Shown here: positions 1-8,466 of the stretch, piece by piece | How the letters are laid out: each line of letters starts with the position of its first letter | Position numbering within the stretch: the stretch's first letter is position 1 | Assembly: GCF_900128955.1 (NCBI RefSeq) | Contig: NZ_FQTY01000001.1 | Location: forward strand, 124,001 to 188,000 | DNA length: 64,000 bases | From: Tissierella praeacuta DSM 18095 | GTDB lineage: Bacteria > Bacillota > Clostridia > Tissierellales > Tissierellaceae | Direction of reading: 5' to 3' | Translations under genes and position numbers: made by a program | Notes under the pieces: model-generated | The model's input: the letters and a program-made list of their open reading frames with translations, nothing else | What the model was told of the DNA's origin: nothing | Database searches by the model: none

Positions 1-714
1 GCAGGGATATTGACAGCACTTATTATGGCTGTTGCTCATATAAAATATAAAGCAGATATAACTGCTATTGGTACAGCGATTAACATATTTGCACTTGCTA
101 TTACCAAGTTTGGAATAAAGCAATTTCTTGGAACTACTGGGAGCTTTACAAGTCCTGAAATTATTGGAATACCTAGAGTAAATATTCCAATTTTGCAAGG
201 TAACAAGTATCTAGATGGAATATTTAATAATTGGTCGCTGATGGAAATAGTTGGAATAATTATGGTTCTTGTTTTAAGTTTCTTGCTTTATCGCACAGTA
301 TGGGGACTTCGACTTCGTTCTGTGGGACGCTTTCCAATGGCAGCAGAAACTGCAGGGATAAATGTAAATAAAATGAAATATCAAGTAATGATAATTTCGG
401 GAATTTTAGGTGGGATGGCTGGTGCTCATCTTTCAATAGGGTATTCTCAGATGTTTATTGAAAATATGACTAATGGAAGAGGTTTTATGGGTGTTGCAGC
501 CATGTTCTTTGGAGGAGCAAACCCTATATTCGCATGGATAGGAAGTTTGCTTTTTGGATTTGTTGATAGTATTGGTGGAAGATTACAAGCATATGGATGG
601 CCTTCCCAATTTGTTCTTATGCTACCTTATATTATTACAGTAGCAGTACTTGCCATTTCCTTATGGAGAAAAGCAAGAAAAGAACAAAAAAGGAAAAGTT
701 CATTAATCTTATAG
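1..714 (+). CDS. Nucleoside-type ABC transporter permease, C-terminal part (cut by window start)
   Basis: Inner-membrane subunit of an ABC importer of the ribose/branched-chain/basic-membrane-protein class. The frame is open to the first base, so the N-terminus lies outside the window; about 237 codons remain. Several hydrophobic segments are visible, with the cytoplasmic-loop motif AAETAGINVNKMKYQ and the glycine-rich GRGFMGVAAMFFGG segment typical of this permease class, and a basic C-terminal tail. A nucleoside hydrolase starts 25 bases downstream and a ribokinase follows in the same run. That context suggests a nucleoside substrate of the YufQ/NupQ kind; the substrate is an inference, the permease family is clear. 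Confidence 0.85.
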   Translation, partial: AGILTALIMAVAHIKYKADITAIGTAINIFALAITKFGIKQFLGTTGSFTSPEIIGIPRVNIPILQGNKYLDGIFNNWSLMEIVGIIMVLVLSFLLYRTVWGLRLRSVGRFPMAAETAGINVNKMKYQVMIISGILGGMAGAHLSIGYSQMFIENMTNGRGFMGVAAMFFGGANPIFAWIGSLLFGFVDSIGGRLQAYGWPSQFVLMLPYIITVAVLAISLWRKARKEQKRKSSLIL

Positions 715-739
715 AATTAAATTATAAAGGAGTACTAAT

Positions 740-1675
740 ATGGATAAAAGAAAAATTATATTAGACTGTGACCCAGGACATGATGATGCCGTGGCTATTA
801 TGATGGCGGCCAAGCACCCGAAGATAAATCTTCTTGGAATTACCGTTGTGGCTGGAAATCAAACTATAGAGAAGACTACTAGAAATGCTTTAAATGTATG
901 CCAATATTTAAATATTAATGTCCCTGTTTATGAAGGTTGTAGTCATCCAATGATAAGGACAAGACAGGTAATTGCAGAAGATATTCATGGAGAAACAGGG
1001 CTTGATGGACCAACTTTTGGTTCATTAACAAAAAAATCAGAAGATAAACATGCTGTAAACTATATAATTGATACTCTTATGGAATCAGAAGGAGATATTA
1101 CTCTTGTGCCAACTGGACCATTAACTAATATTGCAATGGCAATGCGTATGGAGCCTAGGATTGTAGATAAGATTCAAGAAATAGTTCTTATGGGTGGAGC
1201 TTACCAATTAGGGAATGTTACCCCTGCTGCAGAATTCAATATTTTAGCAGATGCTGAGGCAGCATATGTAGTATTTACATCAGGAAGACCTATTGTTATG
1301 ATGGGACTGGATTTAACAAGACAAGCATTATGCTATCCTTCTATAGTTGATAGAATGAAGAATATTGATACAAAGGCTGCTCATCTTTTTACAGATTTAA
1401 TGAGATTCTTTGGACAACAACAAAAAGAGGTATTTGGTTGGGAGGGTGGACCACTTCATGATCCTACATGCATAGCTTATCTTATTGATCCAAGTTGTAT
1501 TGAAGTAAAACCTATGTATACAGAAGTGGAAATAAGAAGTGAAAAATGTTATGGGCGTACATTATGTGATTATTTTAATACAACTAAGAAGGAGCCAAAT
1601 GTATTAGTTGCAGTAAAACTTCATAAGGAAAAATTTTGGGATATAGTTGAAAATTGTATAAGATTGTATAATTAA
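740..1675 (+). CDS. Inosine/uridine-preferring nucleoside hydrolase
   Basis: Cytoplasmic N-ribohydrolase that cleaves ribonucleosides to free base and ribose. The calcium-binding signature DCDPGHDDA is at residues 9-17 and the second conserved site HDPTCIAYL starts at His240. The length of 311 residues is normal for the IU_nuc_hydro family. The ATG start follows an AAAGGAG Shine-Dalgarno. It lies between an ABC permease and an amidohydrolase with short gaps, and the ribokinase downstream would use the released ribose. Base preference (purine or pyrimidine) cannot be read from the sequence. Confidence 0.93.
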   Translation: MDKRKIILDCDPGHDDAVAIMMAAKHPKINLLGITVVAGNQTIEKTTRNALNVCQYLNINVPVYEGCSHPMIRTRQVIAEDIHGETGLDGPTFGSLTKKSEDKHAVNYIIDTLMESEGDITLVPTGPLTNIAMAMRMEPRIVDKIQEIVLMGGAYQLGNVTPAAEFNILADAEAAYVVFTSGRPIVMMGLDLTRQALCYPSIVDRMKNIDTKAAHLFTDLMRFFGQQQKEVFGWEGGPLHDPTCIAYLIDPSCIEVKPMYTEVEIRSEKCYGRTLCDYFNTTKKEPNVLVAVKLHKEKFWDIVENCIRLYN

Positions 1676-1698
1676 TATTATTTGGGGTGGTGAGAAGA

Positions 1699-2964
1699 AT
1701 GATTGAACAATTAAAGATTGCCCTAGAAGAAAATAAGAATAAGTATATTTCTCGTCTTGCAGACCTTGTAGCAATAGATACTCGTGATATTGGGCATGGG
1801 ATTGATGGAGGATTGGAAAAAGAAGGACAGGACTATCTAATAAATATGTTTAATAATATGGGAGCAACTGTAGTAAAGGATCAAGTAACAGAGGAAGTAA
1901 TTCAAAAGAGTATTAAAGAATTTAAAGAAGGTAACCCAGGTCATAATTATGATAACAGATATAATGTATATGCAACCTTTAAAGGGAATGGTGGCAAATC
2001 AATTATGTTTAATGGACATGTAGATACTATGCCTCCTGGAGATATTAATATGTGGGATACTCCTCCCCATGAACCAACTATAAAAAATGGAAAAATGTAT
2101 GGGCTTGGGGTATGTGATATGAAAGGTGGACTTGTGGCATCTGCAATGGCAGTTGAGCTTTTGAAGGATGCAGGCATTTCTTTACCTGGTGATGTTATTA
2201 TTACTTCAGTAATAGATGAGGAAGGTGGAGGAAATGGATCTATAGCAGCAGCTATGAATGGGCAAAAGGCCGATGCTGTTGTGGTTTGTGAACCAACGAA
2301 TTATGAACTAATTGCAGCACATATGGGTTTTATATTCTTTAAGGTTGAAATAGAAGGATTGGCAGTTCATTCAGGTTCTAAATGGTTAGGAGTAAGTGCA
2401 ATAGAAAAAGCCATAAAGCTAATGGCAGCAATAGATGAACTTGAACACAGATGGCTAATGAAATACAAACATACACTTCTACCAGCACCAACATCCAATG
2501 TTGGAGTAATTGAAGGAGGTACTGCCGGTTCTACTGTAGCTGACTATTGCTCATTTTCCACTTGTGTTCATTATCTGCCTGAAATGAATCATGATGAGGT
2601 AGTTAAAGAGTATACAAATGCTATATATAGATGTTGTGAAGGAGATGAATGGCTCAAAGATCATAAACCAAATATCTCCATATATCAAGCAGGGGGATCC
2701 TTTGAAATGAACTTAGACCATCTTTTTGTAGATTCATTTAAAAGATCCTTTGAAAGGGCAACAGGCAAAGAACTAAAAATAGTTGGATCTCCTGCGGGAT
2801 GTGATTCTAGAATATGGAAAAATATTGCTGGAGCTCCTACATTACAATATGGGCCTGGAAGACAAGCTCAATGTCATGCAGTGAATGAATACATTGAGTT
2901 AGAACAATATTTAGATTCAATATTAATTTATGCACAATTAATAATAGATTGGTGTAATAGATAA
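1699..2964 (+). CDS. M20-family metallo-amidohydrolase/peptidase (ArgE/DapE type)
   Basis: Di-zinc hydrolase of peptidase family M20, cutting an N-acyl or peptide bond of a small substrate. Metal ligands and catalytic residues are visible: HVD at residues 107-109, bridging Asp140 in GVCDMKGG, the catalytic pair Glu174-Glu175, Glu198 in CEPTN, and C-terminal His393. A dimerisation domain sits between about residues 205 and 310. I prefer the ATG at 1699 over the upstream GTG at 1687, because GGTGGTGAGAAG serves as its Shine-Dalgarno. The operon suggests a nucleoside- or pyrimidine-derived amide, for example a formamide or carbamoyl intermediate. The automatic name acetylornithine deacetylase would be a guess. 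Confidence 0.85.
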   Translation: MIEQLKIALEENKNKYISRLADLVAIDTRDIGHGIDGGLEKEGQDYLINMFNNMGATVVKDQVTEEVIQKSIKEFKEGNPGHNYDNRYNVYATFKGNGGKSIMFNGHVDTMPPGDINMWDTPPHEPTIKNGKMYGLGVCDMKGGLVASAMAVELLKDAGISLPGDVIITSVIDEEGGGNGSIAAAMNGQKADAVVVCEPTNYELIAAHMGFIFFKVEIEGLAVHSGSKWLGVSAIEKAIKLMAAIDELEHRWLMKYKHTLLPAPTSNVGVIEGGTAGSTVADYCSFSTCVHYLPEMNHDEVVKEYTNAIYRCCEGDEWLKDHKPNISIYQAGGSFEMNLDHLFVDSFKRSFERATGKELKIVGSPAGCDSRIWKNIAGAPTLQYGPGRQAQCHAVNEYIELEQYLDSILIYAQLIIDWCNR

Positions 2965-2978
2965 AAGGAGGAATTTTA

Positions 2979-3722
2979 ATGGTAAAGAAAGTACTAATTG
3001 CAGGTGAATCCTGGATGAGCTATACTACACATGTTAAGGGGTTTGACACTTTTTATACTACTGTTTATGAAGAAGGAGTAGGTTTTATAAAAAAAGCAAT
3101 AGAAAATGCTGGATATGAAGTAGATTATATCTCAAACCATTTAGCACCAGAAAAATTTCCTACTACAATGGAGGAAATAAAGGAATATTCATGTGTTATT
3201 TTGTCTGATATAGGGTCAAATACCCTATTATTACCACATAAGACATTTACAAAGTCTATTAGAACTCCGAATAGATGTGATCTTATTAAAGATTATGTAA
3301 AGGATGGAGGAGCATTTTTAATGGTAGGTGGATATATGTCATTTACTGGTATTGATGCAAAGACAAGATATGGTCAAACTTCAATTAAAGATATTCTTCC
3401 AGTTAAATGCCTTGATATGGATGATAGAGCAGAGCACCCAGAAGGGATAGTACCAGTTACAGTAAAGGAACATGATGCGATTAAAGGACTTCCAGCAGAA
3501 TGGCCTCATTTTCTAGGATACAATAAGACAATAGCAATCCCAGAAGGTGAAGTACTAGCAACAATTGGAGGAGATCCATTTATAGCTGTAGGTAATTTTG
3601 GTAAGGGCAAATCAGCTGTATTTACTTCTGACTGTGCACCTCATTGGGGACCACCAGAATTTGTTAATTGGGAATTCTATGATGAATTATGGAAAGGAAT
3701 TCTTGATTACTTAACAAAGTAA
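2979..3722 (+). CDS. Putative glutamine amidotransferase-like protein (PF07090 type)
   Basis: Cytoplasmic protein of 247 residues with the GATase1/ThuA-like flavodoxin fold. The N-terminus KVLIAGESWMSY, the phrase CVILSDIGSNTLLLP, the segment GGAFLMVGGYMSFTGI and a late HWGPPEF segment are characteristic of PF07090. The usual nucleophile-elbow cysteine of true glutaminases is not evident; the elbow position reads VGGYMSF. It may therefore bind or hydrolyse another substrate. It sits between the M20 hydrolase and ribokinase with AAAGGAGG before its ATG, so it is co-transcribed with nucleoside salvage functions. The specific reaction is unknown. Confidence 0.75.
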   Translation: MVKKVLIAGESWMSYTTHVKGFDTFYTTVYEEGVGFIKKAIENAGYEVDYISNHLAPEKFPTTMEEIKEYSCVILSDIGSNTLLLPHKTFTKSIRTPNRCDLIKDYVKDGGAFLMVGGYMSFTGIDAKTRYGQTSIKDILPVKCLDMDDRAEHPEGIVPVTVKEHDAIKGLPAEWPHFLGYNKTIAIPEGEVLATIGGDPFIAVGNFGKGKSAVFTSDCAPHWGPPEFVNWEFYDELWKGILDYLTK

Positions 3723-3754
3723 ACTCTATTGTCCAAATTGGTAAGGAGGCATAA

Positions 3755-4660
3755 ATGAAAATACTAAACTTTGGATCATTAAATTTAGATTATGTCTACA
3801 GTGTAGATCGGTTTGTTCGACCTGGGGAGACAAAATCTTCCAAGTCAATGCAGATTTTTTCAGGAGGAAAGGGTCTGAATCAATCCATTGCTCTAGCAAG
3901 ATCAGGAGTTGAAGTTTATCATGCAGGTGCTGTTGGCAAATCAGATGGTGGAAAATTGATTGATATTCTTAAAACAAATAATGTAAATATTGATTATATA
4001 AAACATTATGATGATGTTTCTACAGGACATGCAATTATTCAAGTTGATGAAGATGGTCAAAATTGTATACTCCTTTACGGGGGAGCAAATCAAATGATAA
4101 CCGAGAATCATGTAGATAGAGTTTTGGAGAATTTTACGAAGGGTGATTTTCTGATTCTACAAAATGAAATCAATATGCTGAAATATATAGTAGATGAGGG
4201 ACATAAAAAAGGCCTTCAAATCGTCTTAAATCCCTCTCCAATGGATGAGAAGATATTTAGTTTAAATTTAGAGTATGTTGATTATTTTATGTTGAATGAG
4301 GTAGAAGCTGTTGATATTTGCGAAGGAGAAATAAAAGGAGATATATTAGATGCATTGAGAACTAAGTATCCTTCAGCTAAAATTATCTTAACACTGGGAG
4401 AAAAGGGAGTACGATTTAAAGATGGAGATACAGTTCTAGAGCATGGAATATTTAAAGTACCTGTGATAGACACCACTGCAGCAGGAGATACATTTACTGG
4501 TTATTTTATTGGAAGTCTTGCTAAGGGATATGATATTAGAGAAGCCTTAAGGCTTTCATCTATTGCATCTGCAATTACAGTATCTAGAAAAGGAGCAGAG
4601 AGTTCAATTCCTTATATGGAAGAGGTTCAAAATAGTAACTTAACTTTAGTATATGAGTAA
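3755..4660 (+). CDS. rbsK: PfkB-family sugar kinase, probable ribokinase
   Basis: ATP-dependent kinase predicted to convert ribose to ribose 5-phosphate. The N-terminal GGKGLNQ (residues 37-43) and the C-terminal anion-hole/catalytic motif DTTAAGDTF (239-247, catalytic base Asp245) are both intact. The length of 301 residues is standard. It is last in the nucleoside operon and closes with a strong hairpin terminator. Because a nucleoside hydrolase is in the same operon, ribose is the simplest substrate; a nucleoside or pseudouridine kinase role remains possible within the PfkB family. Confidence 0.85.
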   Translation: MKILNFGSLNLDYVYSVDRFVRPGETKSSKSMQIFSGGKGLNQSIALARSGVEVYHAGAVGKSDGGKLIDILKTNNVNIDYIKHYDDVSTGHAIIQVDEDGQNCILLYGGANQMITENHVDRVLENFTKGDFLILQNEINMLKYIVDEGHKKGLQIVLNPSPMDEKIFSLNLEYVDYFMLNEVEAVDICEGEIKGDILDALRTKYPSAKIILTLGEKGVRFKDGDTVLEHGIFKVPVIDTTAAGDTFTGYFIGSLAKGYDIREALRLSSIASAITVSRKGAESSIPYMEEVQNSNLTLVYE

Positions 4661-4667
4661 TAGATAA

Positions 4668-4697
4668 AAATCTCGGGTATTTTACCCGAGATTTTTT
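4668..4697. terminator. Bidirectional intrinsic terminator between rbsK and lacI-type gene
   Basis: Perfect 12-bp stem AAATCTCGGGTA / TACCCGAGATTT with a TTT loop. T-runs follow the stem on the + strand and also on the reverse strand. It ends the nucleoside operon and lies just beyond the stop codon of the reverse-strand LacI gene. Confidence 0.9.
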
Positions 4698-4737
4698 ATT
4701 GCTAACTAAGTGGTTATAAATTATAGTAGATATCTTA

Positions 4738-5757
4738 TTATGATGAATTTAATTTAGCAGTACTTTTTCGGACAACTAGTTTCGGAGCGTGAGTTGGTAT
4801 TACGTTATTTTCTACTTCATTTTCGATAAGGTTTATGAGGTAATTAGTTGCTGTTTTACCCATTAACTCTACTGGCTGATGTACGGTAGTAAGGGGGACT
4901 TCTAGAATTTCGGATAAGTAAATATCATCATACCCAACAATGGATATATCTTTTGGAACAAATAAACCATGAGTTTGTAAACCTTTAAAAAGTCCATAGG
5001 CCATCATATCATTAAATGCAAAAATTGCAGTGAAATCTGTTTTAACTAGCTTATCTACTGCAGAAAGCCCTCCTTCAACTTGGTAATTTCCTTCTATGAT
5101 TATATTTGGGTCATATGGAATCCCATTTTCTTTTAAGGCCATCTTATAACCTTTTAGACGTTCATTTGAGTCTATCAAATTATTAGGACCTGTTAAACAT
5201 GCAATTCGTCTATGACCTAAATCTATTAAATGTTTTGTAGCAAGATAGCCACCTTTTAGATGATCCAAACGAGCAGTAATAATATTTGGAAAATCAAAAT
5301 AACGGTCTAATGCAATAAATTTAATACCAAACCTTTGGAATAGTTCATATTTTTCTTTAAATTTTTTAGCATCACTATCCGAAGACATACAATATAATAT
5401 TCCATCTACACCTTTCCCAGCAAGTATTTTAATATACTCTAAATCTCTATCATGCATATCATTAGAATTACATAAAAATACAGTCCAGCCTTTATCTCTA
5501 CATTCATCTTCAATTCCCTTAGCAAGGTTTGAAAAAAAGTCATTTCTGATGTCTGGGACTATTAGACCAAGGGTCTTTGATCTTTTAGTCACAAGAGCCA
5601 CTGCTAATTGGTTAGGGCTATAATTAAGATCTCTTGCAGCTTTTAGTACTATATCTTTAGTTTTTTGTGGTATATTATCTGCCCTGTTATTTAGTACTAA
5701 TGAAACGGTTGTTGTGGATAAATTAGTTTTGATAGCTATATCCTTAATAGTTGCCAA
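4738..5757 (-). CDS. LacI/GalR-family transcriptional regulator
   Basis: DNA-binding repressor or activator of 339 residues. The N-terminal helix-turn-helix and hinge helix are at residues 1-60 (IKDIAIKTNLSTTTVSLVLN) and are followed by a periplasmic-binding-protein-like sensor domain starting at KTLGLIVPDI. The start is a TTG at 5757, preceded on the reverse strand by AGGTGA. It converges on the nucleoside-salvage operon and is the natural candidate for its ribose- or nucleoside-responsive regulator. The operon promoter is outside the window, so no operator could be matched. An inverted repeat upstream of its own start may be an autoregulatory site. Confidence 0.92.
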   Translation of the reverse strand: MATIKDIAIKTNLSTTTVSLVLNNRADNIPQKTKDIVLKAARDLNYSPNQLAVALVTKRSKTLGLIVPDIRNDFFSNLAKGIEDECRDKGWTVFLCNSNDMHDRDLEYIKILAGKGVDGILYCMSSDSDAKKFKEKYELFQRFGIKFIALDRYFDFPNIITARLDHLKGGYLATKHLIDLGHRRIACLTGPNNLIDSNERLKGYKMALKENGIPYDPNIIIEGNYQVEGGLSAVDKLVKTDFTAIFAFNDMMAYGLFKGLQTHGLFVPKDISIVGYDDIYLSEILEVPLTTVHQPVELMGKTATNYLINLIENEVENNVIPTHAPKLVVRKSTAKLNSS

Positions 5758-5800
5758 TAAATCACCTATTTCTATATAATTATTAAAATTACAATGTTGA

Positions 5801-5821
5801 TAATATTATATCATAATATTA
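5801..5821. promoter_or_regulatory. Candidate LacI-type operator (9-3-9 inverted repeat)
   Basis: Inverted repeat TAATATTAT-ATC-ATAATATTA, centred about 54 bases upstream of the lacI-type start codon. The region is very AT-rich, so chance is a real alternative. It is also poorer in GC than typical LacI operators, which usually have a central CG. Confidence 0.25.
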
Positions 5822-5966
5822 ATAAATATAGTATAATTCAGATATATAAAATAAAAATAGAGGTATTCTATTATTATACTATTTCAAGAGTTCTTTTTCA
5901 TCAATATGCACATAATAGTCCTAAAGGAATAAATTATAATATATAATCTTTTTAGGAGGTTTTTAT

Positions 5967-7028
5967 ATGGCAAAAATACGAAGAATATTTCCAGGAGGAA
6001 ATACGTCCAATGGTTTTTATTCTTTTCATGATAATATCATAGGTTTAAATAGAAAGGCATTATATATATTGAAAGGCATGCCAGGAGGTGGGAAATCTTC
6101 TTTAATGAAGGAAATAGGTGAAAGAATTTTCCATGAAGGCTATAGTATAGAGTATCACCATTGCCCATCAGATCCCAACTCAATAGATGGGATTGTTATA
6201 TGTGAACTAGACATAGCTATTGTAGACGGCACTCCACCACATACAATTGAGCCTTTATATCCAGGATTAACAGATAAAATAATAGACTTAGCACAATTTA
6301 TAGATTCTCACTCTTTAGAATCTAATAAGGCAGAGATAGTTAAGGCTAAAATAAATAATAAATATGCCTATAGAAAGGCATTTAACTATTTTAAGGCTGC
6401 GAAAATTATATTTGAGGAAATAGAAGATGATAATAAATTAAAACTAGATATTAAAGGGATAAATGATGAAAGTAGAAAAGTTTTAGAAAAAATTTTTTCT
6501 AAAAGAGAGATAAAAATAATATCTAATGGATTTAGAGAAAGACATTTATTCTCTACGGCATATACACCTTATGGATTCGTAGACTATACAAATACCATAT
6601 TGGAATGGGTAGAAGATATATACTATATAGACGGAACTATAGGAACAGGAAAAGACACTTTATTAAGTAGAATATTAGGAGAAGCAAAATTAAGAAATTA
6701 TGAAGTAGAAATATATCATAATTCTTTGATACCAGAAAAAATTGAATCTATATTTATTAAGGAATTAGATACAATAATAACATCAAATAAATATGGGGAA
6801 AAATTTGCAAAAACAAAGGTAGATTTAAATAAATATTTAGATAATAGTAAATTAAGTAGAGAGGATTATAAGATGTTTAATGCTTTAGTAGATAAAGGAA
6901 TTGAAAGTTTAAATGGAGCAAAAGAAAATCATTTTATCTTAGAAAAAGCTTACAAACCATCTGTTGATTTTTTAGGAGTGACTAAGGTTAAAGAAGAAAT
7001 ATTTAATGAGATTCTAAGTTATATATAA
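5967..7028 (+). CDS. Tandem P-loop ATPase (PRK06851-like)
   Basis: Protein of 353 residues with two separate nucleotide-binding sites: GMPGGGKS at residues 37-44 and GTIGTGKDT at 223-231. The phrase IAIVDGTPPHTIEP after the first P-loop, and the DGT repeat just before the second, suggest an internally duplicated NTPase. This arrangement matches a family of uncharacterised ATPases (PRK06851) common in spore-forming Firmicutes. AGGAGG precedes the ATG. It stands alone between divergent lacI and convergent alanyl-tRNA editing genes. The substrate and biological role are unknown. In the second P-loop an Asp replaces the usual Ser or Thr after GK. Confidence 0.8.
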   Translation: MAKIRRIFPGGNTSNGFYSFHDNIIGLNRKALYILKGMPGGGKSSLMKEIGERIFHEGYSIEYHHCPSDPNSIDGIVICELDIAIVDGTPPHTIEPLYPGLTDKIIDLAQFIDSHSLESNKAEIVKAKINNKYAYRKAFNYFKAAKIIFEEIEDDNKLKLDIKGINDESRKVLEKIFSKREIKIISNGFRERHLFSTAYTPYGFVDYTNTILEWVEDIYYIDGTIGTGKDTLLSRILGEAKLRNYEVEIYHNSLIPEKIESIFIKELDTIITSNKYGEKFAKTKVDLNKYLDNSKLSREDYKMFNALVDKGIESLNGAKENHFILEKAYKPSVDFLGVTKVKEEIFNEILSYI

Positions 7029-7074
7029 AATTAAAGGTTAGAGAAATATTTCTCTAACCTTTAATTTTATTTTT
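7027..7074. terminator. Bidirectional terminator overlapping both convergent gene ends
   Basis: Stem of up to 20 bp (7027-7046 with 7049-7068) followed by T-rich sequence on both strands. It contains the end of the ATPase gene and the last codons and stop of the reverse-strand alaX-type gene. Confidence 0.85.
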
Positions 7075-8256
7075 TATATTTTCAAAAAATATATTTAGTA
7101 AGCTATCTAAGTCATCAAGTGAACATCCACCTTGGATAGTTTGAGGGCTACCGCCGCCTTTAATTTCAAATTCCTCTGATACCTCTTTGAATATATCTTT
7201 AAGGTTAATATTTAAGTCTTTTGACACGCTAATTAAAAATTGTCCTTTATTTTCATATTTAGAACCATAAATTTGAATAGATTTCTCTATATTATTTAAG
7301 TGAACTGATATTTTATTAATTGTCTTTAAATCTCTATCGTCAAATATTTTAGTTACAAATGAAATTCCATCTATCTTTATAGCATTTTTTAATAAATCTT
7401 CTCCTTTATATCTAAGGAGTTCTTCTTGAATGTTTCTGTTGTTTTTTTCTAAATCTTCTTTTTGGTTATAGAGAATTTTAACCTTTTCTAATACATCAGT
7501 ATCTTTTGAAGATAATAGTAAGCTAATATCTTTAATCATTTTACTTTTCCATCTATAGTCAAACAATGCTCTATTACCACAAACAAATTCAATTCTAATA
7601 TTACCCTTATATTTTTCCCATTTTCTTATCTTTATAAGTCCTATTTCTCCAGTATTTCTCAAATGAGTACCAGCACAAGGAGAAAAATCTATATTATCAA
7701 TTTCGACTATACGAATATTAGAATTAACAGTTGGTTGCTTTCTAATTGGAAGTTTATTTATATCATTTTTTTCAATATAATAGGATTTAATCTCGAAATT
7801 TGAAAATATTATTCTATTGGCATATATTTCGATTTTCTCAGAATCATCTTCAGATAAATCTGGCAAAGTAATATCAATATATACATAATCTTTTCCTATA
7901 TGAAATCCAACAGTTTCACCATTGTAAAGTTTATAAAATGCAGCAGATAGCAGATGTTGCCCAGTATGTTGTTGCATGTTATCAAATCTATTTTCCCAAT
8001 CTATATTCAGGATTACTTTATCACTATAAATATTTTCTTTCGTTACATGGATTATATCAGAATCTTCTTCATATACTTCCAATACTTGAACACCATTTAT
8101 AGTACCTTTATCTCCAGGTTGTCCTCCAGATAAATGAGGATAAAAGATTGTTCTATTAAGTTTTATATAATATTTTCCATCTTTATATATTTTATCAACT
8201 ATCCTTGAATCAATTTCTCGTAAATAAGGATTATCTAAATAAAGTCTATTTGTCAT
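7054..8256 (-). CDS. Alanyl-tRNA editing protein, AlaX long form with DHHA1 domain
   Basis: Trans-editing hydrolase that removes serine or glycine from mischarged tRNA-Ala. The zinc site of the editing domain is complete: HTGQH gives His97 and His101, and CAGTH gives Cys194 and His198. The N-terminal FYPHLSGGQPGDKG is the AlaRS second-additional-domain signature. After a coiled-coil stretch of roughly residues 250-290, the C-terminal DHHA1-type glycine-rich motif GGGSPQTIQGG is present. The length of 400 residues fits the long AlaX class, which lacks the AlaRS catalytic core. It is a single-gene reverse-strand unit. Confidence 0.9.
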   Translation of the reverse strand: MTNRLYLDNPYLREIDSRIVDKIYKDGKYYIKLNRTIFYPHLSGGQPGDKGTINGVQVLEVYEEDSDIIHVTKENIYSDKVILNIDWENRFDNMQQHTGQHLLSAAFYKLYNGETVGFHIGKDYVYIDITLPDLSEDDSEKIEIYANRIIFSNFEIKSYYIEKNDINKLPIRKQPTVNSNIRIVEIDNIDFSPCAGTHLRNTGEIGLIKIRKWEKYKGNIRIEFVCGNRALFDYRWKSKMIKDISLLLSSKDTDVLEKVKILYNQKEDLEKNNRNIQEELLRYKGEDLLKNAIKIDGISFVTKIFDDRDLKTINKISVHLNNIEKSIQIYGSKYENKGQFLISVSKDLNINLKDIFKEVSEEFEIKGGGSPQTIQGGCSLDDLDSLLNIFFENIKNKIKG

Positions 8257-8372
8257 TTTGTTATCATTCCCTTCAATATTATATATTATATATTACCATA
8301 AAAAAACAAAAACAATAATAAAATATTAGTTCACTATGTTATAATAATATAAAATGAATTGAGGTGGTATGT

Positions 8373-8453
8373 ATGCCAGATGGTAGCATATTGGTTTTAT
8401 TAGGAGTAATACTTATGATTTGGAGTTTAAATAGGATGCATAGAAAAAAATAA
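8373..8453 (+). CDS. Small single-span membrane peptide (26 aa) upstream of comEC
   Basis: A 26-codon frame starts with ATG 3 bases after GAGGTGGTAT and encodes a peptide beginning MPDGSILVLLGVILMIWSLN and ending in basic residues MHRKK. It has one hydrophobic helix and a positive-inside tail. It ends 13 bases before the comEC start, and the comEC Shine-Dalgarno overlaps the end region. The strong ribosome site and membrane-peptide composition support translation. I recognise no family. It could be a small membrane protein tied to ComEC, or a leader peptide for it. Confidence 0.5.
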   Translation: MPDGSILVLLGVILMIWSLNRMHRKK

Positions 8454-8466
8454 GCTGGAGGGTTTT

